Positions 8,334 to 14,854 of a stretch of 16,173 bases of DNA are shown here, one piece after another (position 1 is the first letter of the stretch; each line of letters begins with the position of its first letter). The stretch spans positions 1-16,173 of the forward strand of contig JADGQU010000021.1 of the NCBI GenBank assembly GCA_017881545.1, read 5' to 3'. Under the pieces are notes generated by a model, which did no database searches, was not told the origin of the DNA, and worked only from the letters and a program-made list of their open reading frames with translations. The position numbers and the translations under genes were made by a program. This stretch comes from Gemmatimonadaceae bacterium (GTDB taxonomy: Bacteria > Gemmatimonadota > Gemmatimonadetes > Gemmatimonadales > Gemmatimonadaceae).

Positions 8334-8789
8334 ATGCCAGCCCACCGCCATCTCGTTCCTCCGCGCGCTGACCGGGGCCACATCAAGCTCGGTGAGAGTG
8401 AGCTCCGGCATTGGGGGCACGAGCTTGGCCGGTCGATCACGCCGCCGCTCCTTATAACGCTGACCGGCGAGCTCGGCGTCGGCAAAACCACGCTCGCGCA
8501 AGCGATTTGCCAGGGCTACGGTGTACGCGATGAGGTCACGAGTCCAACGTACGCTCTGATTCACGAGTACCGATCCCCCAAATCCGCCGTGTTTCACATC
8601 GATCTGTATCGTCTCGAATCTCCGGATCAGCTCACGAACATTGGCTGGGACGAGATCGTGTCATCGCGCGCGCTGATCCTGGTCGAATGGCCCGAGCGCG
8701 CCGGTTCACGGCTGCCCGACGATCATCTGCCCATTGATCTCGACTACGTTCCCGACGAGCCGACCAGTCGGATTCTACTCGCCGGGTAG
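8334..8789 (+). CDS. tsaE: tRNA threonylcarbamoyladenosine biosynthesis ATPase TsaE
   Basis: TsaE is the small ATPase that, with TsaB and TsaD, transfers threonylcarbamoyl to A37 of ANN-decoding tRNAs. The 151-residue protein has Walker A GELGVGKT (45-52) and the family blocks SPTYALIHEY, FHIDLYRLESPDQLTNIGWD and LVEWPERAG. It begins two bases after the uvrB stop without an obvious Shine-Dalgarno sequence, so it is most likely the last gene of the radC-rel-uvrB transcript. A 132-base gap with a dispersed repeat separates it from its functional partner tsaB. Confidence 0.95.
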   Translation: MPAHRHLVPPRADRGHIKLGESELRHWGHELGRSITPPLLITLTGELGVGKTTLAQAICQGYGVRDEVTSPTYALIHEYRSPKSAVFHIDLYRLESPDQLTNIGWDEIVSSRALILVEWPERAGSRLPDDHLPIDLDYVPDEPTSRILLAG

Positions 8790-8832
8790 GGCCGCGGCGT
8801 CGGGATCAGAGCGCGTTGCCAGCAATCACAAA

Positions 8833-8854
8833 ACCAAGGCAGGGAGCCGTAGGC
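8833..8854 (+). repeat. Dispersed intergenic element, copy B
   Basis: ACCAAGGCAGGGAGCC continues as GTAGGC. It matches copy A at 20 of 22 positions, and the similarity reaches four bases further upstream (23 of 26 from 8829). It starts 44 bases after the tsaE stop and 89 bases before the tsaB start. It is followed by GGGCTG (8860-8865) pairing with CAGCTC (8875-8880) around a 9-base loop, the same loop size as after copy A. CTGAT (8854-8858) can pair with ATCAG (8892-8896) around that hairpin. Confidence 0.6.
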
Positions 8855-8921
8855 TGATGGGGCTGTTAGCTTTTCAGCTCTCATACCGTAGATCAGAATC
8901 GGCGAGGACCGGGGCGAATTC

Positions 8922-9611
8922 ATGACGCGCTCATATACGCTCGCGATCGAGGGAGCGACGTACGAAGGCAGCGTCGCGCTGATCCGCGACTCGGAGGTCG
9001 TGGCCGAGCGGACGCTGAGTGCTGAGGACGGGGGAAGTCCGCGCGCCGGGCGAGGGGAAAGACTGATGCCGGCGGTCGCCGAGTGTCTCAAGGAAGCTGG
9101 CGTCGGACGCGCGGAGATTGCGCGAATCGTGTGCGGGTCGGGGCCGGGGAGCTTCACGAGTCTGCGGGTGGCAGGATCGATCGCGAAGGGGTTGGCGACG
9201 GGATATGGCGTCGAGCTTTTCACGGTCTCGTCGCTCTTGCTGACTTGTTCCGGGGCGCGACCGTCCCTCCCCATCGGGGAATATCTCTCGGTGCTCGACG
9301 CGATGCGGGGCGAATTCTTTGCGGCGCGCATCACAATCCGGCCCGGAAGCGAAGCGACTCAGGCCGAGCCGGCGACAATTCTGTCTGCCGAGCAGCTCCG
9401 AGAGCTGACTGCCAGAGAGCCGGCGCTCAGGACAATCGGTCCCGGGCGTGAGCTCGACGCGCATTCGCATGCGCGTGGCGTCGCGCCCAATCTTGCCTCG
9501 ATCATCGAAGCGGGCCCGGTGGATCTCGCGTCGTGGGAGCCCGACTATGGCCGACTCGCCGAGGCTCAAGTGCGTTGGGAAGCCACGCATGGACGTCCCC
9601 TGACAACGTGA
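8922..9611 (+). CDS. tsaB: tRNA threonylcarbamoyladenosine biosynthesis protein TsaB
   Basis: TsaB is the ASKHA-fold partner that binds and activates TsaD in the t6A complex. The 229-residue protein opens with LAIEGATYEGSVALIRD, corresponding to the family's usual AIDTA...SVAL start, and carries GSGPGSFTSLRVAGSIAKGLA near residues 80-100 and the LSVLDAMRGEFFAARI block. The aspartate normally found in the first motif is replaced here by EG. ATG at 8922 follows a weak GGGG (8911-8914). The stop overlaps the rimI start by four bases. Along with tsaE on the other side of copy B, this rebuilds most of the common tsaE-tsaB-rimI cluster. Confidence 0.95.
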   Translation: MTRSYTLAIEGATYEGSVALIRDSEVVAERTLSAEDGGSPRAGRGERLMPAVAECLKEAGVGRAEIARIVCGSGPGSFTSLRVAGSIAKGLATGYGVELFTVSSLLLTCSGARPSLPIGEYLSVLDAMRGEFFAARITIRPGSEATQAEPATILSAEQLRELTAREPALRTIGPGRELDAHSHARGVAPNLASIIEAGPVDLASWEPDYGRLAEAQVRWEATHGRPLTT

Positions 9612-10105
9612 CCGCGCTGCTTCGCTCCGCCGTTGACGCCGATCTGAACGACATCGTGGAGATCGAGCGCTCAAGCTTTGCCGATCCCTGGACCGAGGAA
9701 TCATTCCGCCGTCTACTAGGCGGCCATCCTGCTATCTTTCAGGTAGTTGAGAATCCGCCGGATTTCAGGGTCGCGGGCTACGTGATCGCGTTTGCGATTG
9801 GTGAAGACGCCGAGCTCCTGAACGTCGCGGTGGAGTCGAAATTTCGGGGCAGGGGATTGGCCGGACGGATGCTGGATGCCGTGCTGATCGAACTGGGCGG
9901 TCTCGGAGTTCGGACCGCATTTCTGGAGGTTCGCGAATCGAATAGCGCCGCGCGTGCGCTTTACGGCTCGCGGGGTTTCATCGAAATAGGCAGGCGCCGG
10001 AACTACTATCGCCGGCCCGTCGAGGACGCGCTCGTGATGCGCAGGATTCTGGAAGTCGCCGAGGGTGACAAGGAGAAGTCGGCGGGCAGTTTTGCTGACC
10101 GATGA
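9608..10105 (+). CDS. rimI: GNAT-family N-acetyltransferase, RimI type
   Basis: A 165-residue GNAT acetyltransferase. The acetyl-CoA loop is in LNVAVESKFRGRGLAGRMLD (RGRGLAG), followed by LEVRESNSAARALYGSRGFI and the diagnostic tail RRRNYYRRPVEDALVMRRIL with YY and P.EDA. RimI acetylates the N-terminal alanine of ribosomal protein S18 in enteric bacteria and can act on other N-termini. GTG 9608 overlaps the tsaB stop in GTGA; homology starts at once (AVDADLNDIVEIERSSF), so the in-frame sequence upstream is only tsaB read in another frame. Fusion or adjacency of rimI with t6A genes is common. Confidence 0.94.
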   Translation: MTALLRSAVDADLNDIVEIERSSFADPWTEESFRRLLGGHPAIFQVVENPPDFRVAGYVIAFAIGEDAELLNVAVESKFRGRGLAGRMLDAVLIELGGLGVRTAFLEVRESNSAARALYGSRGFIEIGRRRNYYRRPVEDALVMRRILEVAEGDKEKSAGSFADR

Positions 10106-10115
10106 AATGGTTGGT

Positions 10116-10144
10116 TTGCTCGGGCCCTGAGCCCTATCTATACT
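10116..10144 (+). promoter_or_regulatory. Predicted sigma70-type promoter of ssb
   Basis: TATACT at 10139-10144 matches the -10 consensus at five of six positions. A weak -35, TTGCTC (10116-10121), lies 17 bases upstream. Transcription would start near 10151, directly at the leader hairpin. A near-palindrome CTCGGGCCCTGAG (10119-10131) lies between the two boxes and might bind a regulator. Inference from sequence only. Confidence 0.5.
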
Positions 10145-10147
10145 ATT

Positions 10148-10173
10148 CTGGGCGGGAAACGAACTCTCGCCAG
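10148..10173 (+). promoter_or_regulatory. Leader hairpin abutting the ssb ribosome binding site
   Basis: GGCGGGA (10151-10157) pairs with TCTCGCC (10165-10171) around the 7-base loop AACGAAC. In an alternative register with one bulged G, CTGG (10148-10151) pairs with CCAG (10170-10173), covering the first two bases of AGGAGG at 10172-10177. Located at the likely 5' end of the mRNA, it could modulate ssb translation or protect the message. Confidence 0.45.
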
Positions 10174-10181
10174 GAGGCACA

Positions 10182-10688
10182 GTGAGCAGAAGTCTGAACA
10201 AAGTGATGCTGATCGGAAATCTGGGCAGTGATCCCGAAGTCCGGTCGACGACGGGTGGCAACAGGGTAGCGACGTTCTCGCTCGCGACGACCCGAAATTG
10301 GAATTCGCCGAATGGTGAGAAGCAGGAGAAGACCGAGTGGCATCGGTGCGTGGTGTGGAACGCCAAGGGCACCGGCCTGGCCGATGTCGTTGAGAAGTTC
10401 TGCAAGAAGGGTGATCGGCTCTACGTCGAGGGACGCATCGAGTATCGCCAGTGGCAGGACAAGGAGAATCAGACTCGCTACAGCACCGAGATCAACGTTC
10501 GCGAGCTGGTGATGCTCGGCGGCGGCCGCGGTGGCTCGGGCGGGGGCGATTTTGATGGCGAAAGCGCTGGAAGGAGTCGGGCGCCGGCGACGGCGGGAGC
10601 GAAGTCGGGAGCGGCGGCGACGGGGGGGGCGGAATTCGAGGATTTCCCCGGCGCACTCCAGGAAGCCGACGACGACCTTCCCTTCTAG
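10182..10688 (+). CDS. ssb: Single-stranded DNA-binding protein
   Basis: SSB coats single-stranded DNA in replication, recombination and repair and recruits partners through its acidic tail. The 168-residue protein has an N-terminal OB fold (about 1-113: LNKVMLIGNLGSDPEVR, WHRCVVWN, KGDRLYVEGRIEYRQW), a glycine/alanine-rich disordered linker and the conserved tip DDDLPF. The GTG start has AGGAGG (10172-10177) 4 bases upstream, the clearest ribosome binding site in the window. A predicted promoter in front and an intrinsic terminator behind make it a single-gene unit, unlike the rpsF-ssb-rpsR arrangement of many bacteria. Confidence 0.97.
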   Translation: MSRSLNKVMLIGNLGSDPEVRSTTGGNRVATFSLATTRNWNSPNGEKQEKTEWHRCVVWNAKGTGLADVVEKFCKKGDRLYVEGRIEYRQWQDKENQTRYSTEINVRELVMLGGGRGGSGGGDFDGESAGRSRAPATAGAKSGAAATGGAEFEDFPGALQEADDDLPF

Positions 10689-10713
10689 GACCTTCTATTA
10701 CAGATCGCTTGGG

Positions 10714-10742
10714 CGGCCCCGCTTTGCGGGGCCGTTCTTGTT
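10714..10742 (+). terminator. Intrinsic terminator of ssb
   Basis: A perfect 9-bp GC stem, CGGCCCCGC (10714-10722) with GCGGGGCCG (10726-10734), closes a TTT loop and is followed by the T-rich TTCTTGTT. It lies 25 bases after the ssb stop and separates ssb from the LysM gene. Confidence 0.88.
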
Positions 10743-10751
10743 ATCTGGAGG

Positions 10752-10767
10752 ACCAAGGCAGGGGGCC
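10752..10767 (+). repeat. Dispersed intergenic element, copy C (short)
   Basis: ACCAAGGCAGGGGGCC matches copy B at 15 of 16 positions and then diverges. It lies 9 bases after the ssb terminator T-tract and 91 bases before the LysM gene start. CCAAGG inside it (10753-10758) can pair with CCTTGG at 10781-10786, enclosing a smaller CAC/GTG hairpin. Thus this copy also begins a stem-loop, though a different one from copies A and B. Confidence 0.5.
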
Positions 10768-10832
10768 ACGACGTGACCTTCCTTGGCAGAACCCCGTCCA
10801 ATGGTTGGCCACGTAATATCCGTCAAAGTTCC

Positions 10833-10837
10833 GGGAG
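10833..10837 (+). promoter_or_regulatory. Ribosome binding site that decides the LysM gene start
   Basis: GGGAG stands 5 bases before GTG 10843. The other in-frame candidates (TTG 10783, ATG 10801, ATG 10882) have no comparable purine stretch at the right distance. Confidence 0.5.
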
Positions 10838-10842
10838 CACGA

Positions 10843-12129
10843 GTGATCGGTCATTTCCTGAAGGCATCGTCAAGAACCGCAATGAGATCTGGCGTTCGCG
10901 CCTCCATCCTCGGCGCCGCCCTGATTGTTTCGGCGGGCAGCGTCAACCGCGCGCTCGCGCAGGTTCCGGCCACGGGGGATACCGTGAAAGCTGTGGTCAG
11001 GTCGGATACGACGAACAAGCTCGTAATGAGCGCCGACACCACCAAGGAAGTGAAGCACGTGGTGAAAAAGGGCGACACGCTTTGGGACCTGGCGCAGACC
11101 TACCTGAAAGACCCGTTCCGCTGGCCGGAGATCTTCCGCCGTAACACCGACGTGGTGAAAGACCCGCACTGGATCTATCCCGGCGAAGTCATCCGCATTT
11201 GGGGAAGCGAAGTAAAGGTCGCGGCACTCGCGAAAGCTGACAGCGCCGGCGAAGTCGTTTCACACATCGTAACGCGTCCCGCACCGCCCCAGCCCACGGT
11301 TCTGCCCCAGCCCACGGTTCTCTCGACTGTGCAGGCGCCGACCGGTGGACGCTCGGACTTGACGATCTTCGCTTCGCCACTGAGCCGCGCTTCAGCCGCC
11401 CTGGCTTCGGATGTGGTTGGCCGCTCGCGTAGCGGTGGAGTGCGGAGGGGCGAGGTCGAATCTGCGCCATACGCTGACCGAGATGGTGGACCCCGGGATG
11501 CGGGCAGACTCGTCTCCAGCGTCGATCGGCCCGGCATCAAGGCCACCGTCGTTCAGGTCAGGTATGAGCTCAACGACGACCTCTTCGTCGATTTGCCGAA
11601 GGGCTTCAGTCCGCGCCTCGGCGACCTCTACATGTCGTACGTTCTGGGCCCGGACCTCGGCGAGTTTGGTCAGGTCGTGATTCCGACCGGGATCCTCCGC
11701 GTCGAAGATATTCCACAGGGCAGACGGCCGATCGTACGCATCGTCAAGCAGTACGGCGAGATCATGCTCGAGCAGCGGCTGGTTGCCGCGCCAGAGCTTT
11801 CATACCCGTCGGGCACCCTCTCGCCGGTCGTCGGCGGTCCCGGAGGCACAGTTGTGTACGTTCACAACGAGCCGGTGCTGCCCACCATTGGGTACTACGT
11901 GATCATTTCGCCCAATTCCAAGAGCGGCATCAAGGTGGGTGATCAGGTGAGCTTGATCGACGACACGGCCGGCCCTAGTGCCGACGACGCTCATGCTCCT
12001 CCCGTGATTGCCGGTATTGCTCAGGTCGTGCGGGTGACTCCGTACGCGACCACAGCGATCATCGTGAGTCAAACTCAGCCGACGATCCGCGACGGAATGC
12101 CAGTGCGTCTGACTGGCAAGATGCCCTAA
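10843..12129 (+). CDS. Secreted LysM-domain protein
   Basis: A 428-residue exported protein. With the GTG 10843 start, the signal peptide has a basic n-region ending at R19, a hydrophobic core (ASILGAALIVSAGSV, 20-34) and a likely signal peptidase I site after ALA (residue 39). A single LysM peptidoglycan-binding domain follows (about 72-120), in the KDPFRWPEIF...DPHWIYPGEVIRI form. Next is a low-complexity proline-rich stretch with a short tandem duplication, then about 200 residues with no domain I recognise. Its end (IKVGDQVSLIDD, IAQVVRVTPYATTAIIV, IRDGMPVRLT) resembles small beta-rich domains of other LysM envelope proteins. A cell-wall-anchored envelope role is likely; no catalytic motif is visible. 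ATG 10882 would still leave a short signal peptide, so the exact start is uncertain. Confidence 0.85.
   Translation: MIGHFLKASSRTAMRSGVRASILGAALIVSAGSVNRALAQVPATGDTVKAVVRSDTTNKLVMSADTTKEVKHVVKKGDTLWDLAQTYLKDPFRWPEIFRRNTDVVKDPHWIYPGEVIRIWGSEVKVAALAKADSAGEVVSHIVTRPAPPQPTVLPQPTVLSTVQAPTGGRSDLTIFASPLSRASAALASDVVGRSRSGGVRRGEVESAPYADRDGGPRDAGRLVSSVDRPGIKATVVQVRYELNDDLFVDLPKGFSPRLGDLYMSYVLGPDLGEFGQVVIPTGILRVEDIPQGRRPIVRIVKQYGEIMLEQRLVAAPELSYPSGTLSPVVGGPGGTVVYVHNEPVLPTIGYYVIISPNSKSGIKVGDQVSLIDDTAGPSADDAHAPPVIAGIAQVVRVTPYATTAIIVSQTQPTIRDGMPVRLTGKMP
11287..11322 (+). repeat. 18-base tandem duplication within the LysM gene
   Basis: CCCCAGCCCACGGTTCTG occurs twice back to back (11287-11304 and 11305-11322), identical except for the final base. 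It is in frame and duplicates six residues (PQPTVL), lengthening the proline-rich linker after LysM. It looks like a recent slippage event and a likely site of length variation among strains. Confidence 0.9.
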
Positions 12130-12156
12130 GGACGTAGCGGGGGATTAAATTAGGGC
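12123..12156 (+). repeat. Inverted repeat spanning the LysM stop and the ccsA-like leader
   Basis: GCCCTAA (12123-12129), which contains the LysM stop codon, is a perfect inverted match to TTAGGGC (12150-12156), with 20 bases between. The right arm supplies the AGGG that is the likely ribosome binding site of the next gene (ATG 12163). Pairing would therefore hide that site. No T-run follows, so termination is unlikely. Confidence 0.45.
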
Positions 12157-12162
12157 GATCAG

Positions 12163-12969
12163 ATGATCACGATCGCCCACTTCGTTGCCGTCACGTTTTA
12201 CCTCGCCGCGGCTGCTGTCGCGGCGCTGCCCTTTGCGCGCCGCGTGAAGGCGCCCGTGGCAGGCGTTGTCATTGCCCTCCTCCTCGGCATCGGAGCCCAC
12301 GCTACGGCTCTCGCGGCGCTCACCCGCCAGGCTGGTGCCTCGTCTCTCACGGGCCTCGGACCAGGGCTGTCATTCGCCGGTCTCGTCCTCGCCATCTCGC
12401 TGGTGGTGGTAGAGAGTCTCGCGCGCGAGGTCAGTCTCACGCTCGTCGCGGCACCCGTCGCTGCATTGGTCACGGTCGCGGGCAACCTCGCCGGCATGCA
12501 GCCGTTTCTCGAATGGCAGGGTGCGCGCGCTGTCTGGCTCACGATGCACATAGTGCTGAGCTTCATCGGAATCGCCGCCTACGCGACGGCTGCCGCGGCT
12601 GGAACGATGTACCTCGTCGCGAGACACGAGCTCAAGTCGGCGCGGTTTGGCGCGATCTTCAGATTCTTCCCGCCGCTGGACACGCTCGATCGCGTCAATC
12701 ACGTCGCCTCGATCGCCGGTTTCCTTGGGCTCACCATCGGCCTCGCGCTCGCCGCGGCGTACTCGTTCGAGTACCGCGCGCTCGTGCTGCCACAGATCAT
12801 CTGGGGAATGGGCGCCTGGGTTGGCGTGAGCGCGCTGGCGCTCGGACGGATGCTGCGCGGATGGCAGGCGCGCCGCGCGGCGGTGATGTCAGCCGTGACA
12901 TTTGCCAGCGTCGTCGCACTGTACGTCGTGTTCAGGATGGCGTCGCTCAATCGGGGGCAGTTCCTGTGA
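12163..12969 (+). CDS. CcsA/HemX-family integral membrane protein
   Basis: A 268-residue, very hydrophobic protein with about eight predicted membrane segments (for example residues 2-25, IALLLGIGAHATALAAL, FAGLVLAISLVVVESL, MHIVLSFIGIAAYATAAAAG and the last near residue 250). It fits the cytochrome c assembly (CcsA/CcmC) superfamily, with histidines at the start of two helices (LTMHIVLSF and RVNHVASIAGF) that bind haem in characterised members. The tryptophan-rich WWD-type loop of true haem chaperones is not evident; the corresponding place reads IIWGMGAWVGVSAL. This favours the HemX branch, which often accompanies hemA. ATG 12163 is preceded by AGGG (12152-12155). It is coupled to the next gene by a GTGA overlap. 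Its probable role is in haem supply or in control of glutamyl-tRNA reductase. Confidence 0.82.
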   Translation: MITIAHFVAVTFYLAAAAVAALPFARRVKAPVAGVVIALLLGIGAHATALAALTRQAGASSLTGLGPGLSFAGLVLAISLVVVESLAREVSLTLVAAPVAALVTVAGNLAGMQPFLEWQGARAVWLTMHIVLSFIGIAAYATAAAAGTMYLVARHELKSARFGAIFRFFPPLDTLDRVNHVASIAGFLGLTIGLALAAAYSFEYRALVLPQIIWGMGAWVGVSALALGRMLRGWQARRAAVMSAVTFASVVALYVVFRMASLNRGQFL

Positions 12970-13571
12970 GTGATTTCCCGATCGCCCTTCATGGGGAGCG
13001 GCTGACCGCTGTAGTGATCGGCGGTGGATCAGTCGGGACGCGCAAGGCGCTCGCGCTCGCGGACGCCGGGGCCCAGGTGCGGGTCGTCGCCCCGCTCGTG
13101 ACCGCCGAGCTGGACGAAGCGGAACGGCTGCGCCGGATCACGATCGTCCGCGAGGCGTATCGCAGCGGCCACTTGGATCGCGCGACGCTCGTCATCGCGG
13201 CGACCGATTCGCGCGAAGTGAATGCGCAGATCGCGCTCGATGCCAACTCGCACGGGAAGCTCGTCAACATCACGGACCATCCGGACGAAGGAAACTTTCA
13301 CACGATGGCAATACATCGTTCGGGCGATGTCACCATCGCGGTATCGTCCGGGGGCGTTCCGGGAGCCGCGACGAGAATCCGAGACGCGATCGCCGAGCGG
13401 TTCGACGGACGCTACGAGCGCGCGGTGTCGGCGCTTCGCGGACTACGATCGCGGCTCATCGCCGGCGGCGACGACCGCTGGCGCACCGCGGCTCCGAAGT
13501 TGATTGGTGACGATTTCTGTAGCTCGGTCGAGGATGGATCGCTCACCGAAAAGGTGGATTCGTGGCGTTGA
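12966..13571 (+). CDS. Precorrin-2 dehydrogenase / sirohydrochlorin ferrochelatase-like protein
   Basis: A 201-residue protein matching the N-terminal half of CysG and yeast Met8, also named SirC or YlnF. These NAD-dependent enzymes oxidise precorrin-2 to sirohydrochlorin on the way to sirohaem, and some also insert iron. The Rossmann motif VVIGGGSVGTRKAL lies at residues 16-29 with G19-G20-G21 and G24. LVIAATDSREVNAQIA and LVNITDHPDEGNF follow; D104 aligns with the catalytic aspartate of CysG. SGGVPGAATRIRDAI closes the conserved region. GTG 12966 overlaps the previous stop in GTGA, with GGGGG (12953-12957) 8 bases upstream. The longer in-frame stretch upstream is a shadow of the membrane gene. 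No methyltransferase domain is fused, so uroporphyrinogen methylation must come from elsewhere. Confidence 0.93.
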   Translation: MSDFPIALHGERLTAVVIGGGSVGTRKALALADAGAQVRVVAPLVTAELDEAERLRRITIVREAYRSGHLDRATLVIAATDSREVNAQIALDANSHGKLVNITDHPDEGNFHTMAIHRSGDVTIAVSSGGVPGAATRIRDAIAERFDGRYERAVSALRGLRSRLIAGGDDRWRTAAPKLIGDDFCSSVEDGSLTEKVDSWR

Positions 13572-14854
13572 TCGTCGCCGGCGTCAGCCATATGACCGCG
13601 CCCATCGAGGTGCGGGAGAAGCTCGCCTTCCGCCCGCAGGACGCTCTTCGCGAGCTGGCCGAGCTCCGCGCGGAGAGGCTGATCCGCGAAGGCGTAGTTC
13701 TGTCCACCTGCAACCGTACCGAGATCTACGCGGTCGAAGAATCCAGTGATATGCTCTCGGATATCTCCTCGCTTCTCTCGAATCGGCTCGGTCGCGACGC
13801 TGCGGAATTCATGTACGTGCACCGCGACCAGGATGCGACGTCGCACCTCTTTGGTGTGGCCGCCGGGCTCGACTCGATGATCCTGGGCGAAACGCAGATT
13901 CAGGGGCAGGTGAAGGAGGCGTGGGAACAATGCCGCGCTCAATCGGGCCCGATCCTCAATCGCATGTTCCAGAGCGCGCTCCTGGCGGCTTCGCGCGCGC
14001 GGGAGGAGACTGGTATTGGCAGAGGCGCCGCGTCGGTCAGCTCGGCGGCGGTCCAGCTCGCGAAGAAAATCTTCGGCGGACTCGGAGGGCGGCGAGCGAT
14101 GATACTCGGCGCCGGTGACGTGGCGGAGCTTGCGCTCGAGTGCCTGCTTAAAGAAGGAGTGCGCGTCGCGATCGTCGCGAATCGCACCCATGAGCGCGCG
14201 CAGACACTCGCCGGGCGTCACGGCGCCACGGCAATGCACTACGATGAGTGCTGGGAATCGCTGCGCGACGTCGACGTGCTGATCTGCTCGACGGCATCGC
14301 CCGTCCCCGTAGTCACAGTGCCCCGCGTCCGGGATTCGATCGCGGCGCGCGGCGGCAGGCCTCTTTGCGTGCTAGACATTGCGTTGCCGCGCGATGTGGA
14401 GGCAAGTGTCGGAGATATCGCCAACGTTTTTCTGTACGATCTGGACGACCTGAGGGCGGCGGCCGCCGCCAATCTCGAGCAGCGGGGGGAAGATGTGCCC
14501 GCGGCGCGCGGCATTATCGCGGAAGAGGTCCAGAAATACTGGGATTGGGTGGCGGGCCTGGCCGCGGTACCAGTCGTGCGGGAGTTCCGCGAGGAGATGG
14601 ACAGATTGCGGAGTACGGAGCTTGCTGCTGCATTTCGTCGTCTGGGGCCCTTGTCGCCTGAGCAGGCCGAGGCCATCGAACATTTCTCTAGATCATTGAT
14701 GAACAAATTCCTGCACGAGCCGAGCGTACGACTGAAGGCGGCGGCCGCGAATGGGCGGGGCCTCGGGGTGGTCGACGCGGCGCGCTACCTGTTCGCACTG
14801 GAGAACAAGCATCGCTCCGAGCCGGAGAAAGGAGATTCGACCGACATTGCCTAA
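13562..14854 (+). CDS. hemA: Glutamyl-tRNA reductase
   Basis: HemA catalyses the first committed step of the C5 tetrapyrrole pathway, the NADPH-dependent reduction of glutamyl-tRNA to glutamate-1-semialdehyde. The 430-residue protein has all the landmarks: GVSHMTAPIEVREKLAF, the catalytic C50 in LSTCNRTEIYAVEE, LGETQIQGQVKEAW, the NADPH-binding MILGAGDVAE (180-189), ANRTHERAQTLA, and DIALPRDVEASVG; the C-terminal dimerisation helices include KFLHEPSVRLK. GTG 13562 has AAGGTGG (13551-13557) 4 bases upstream and overlaps the precorrin-2 dehydrogenase end by 10 bases. The membrane protein-dehydrogenase-hemA order is a known tetrapyrrole arrangement, but hemC, hemD and hemB do not follow here. 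Confidence 0.97.
   Translation: MALIVAGVSHMTAPIEVREKLAFRPQDALRELAELRAERLIREGVVLSTCNRTEIYAVEESSDMLSDISSLLSNRLGRDAAEFMYVHRDQDATSHLFGVAAGLDSMILGETQIQGQVKEAWEQCRAQSGPILNRMFQSALLAASRAREETGIGRGAASVSSAAVQLAKKIFGGLGGRRAMILGAGDVAELALECLLKEGVRVAIVANRTHERAQTLAGRHGATAMHYDECWESLRDVDVLICSTASPVPVVTVPRVRDSIAARGGRPLCVLDIALPRDVEASVGDIANVFLYDLDDLRAAAAANLEQRGEDVPAARGIIAEEVQKYWDWVAGLAAVPVVREFREEMDRLRSTELAAAFRRLGPLSPEQAEAIEHFSRSLMNKFLHEPSVRLKAAAANGRGLGVVDAARYLFALENKHRSEPEKGDSTDIA

Noticed and set aside
8829..8921. Assignment of the dispersed element to a known riboswitch such as cobalamin or cyclic-di-GMP
   Set aside because: The short GGCAGGGAGCC core superficially resembles pieces of these, but the conserved boxes of the classes are missing and the downstream genes do not fit their ligands.
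8931..9704. 257-codon open frame on the - strand across tsaB and rimI
   Set aside because: Arginine/serine-rich translation typical of antisense GC-rich sequence; it crosses two confidently identified + strand genes.
10783..10842. TTG 10783 or ATG 10801 start for the LysM gene
   Set aside because: Neither has a Shine-Dalgarno sequence at proper spacing, and both would lengthen the n-region of the signal peptide by 14-20 residues.
12513..12965. Extended N-terminus for the precorrin-2 dehydrogenase
   Set aside because: This in-frame stretch lies wholly inside the membrane protein gene and reads as basic low-complexity sequence; GTG 12966 fits the family start.
13412..14239. 275-codon open frame on the - strand across hemA and its upstream gene
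   Set aside because: Spans two real genes in antisense and has no recognisable domain.
14751..14846. ATG start at 14751 for the epimerase
   Set aside because: It would overlap hemA by over 100 bases and add 32 residues unlike any epimerase; the fold starts right after TTG 14847.
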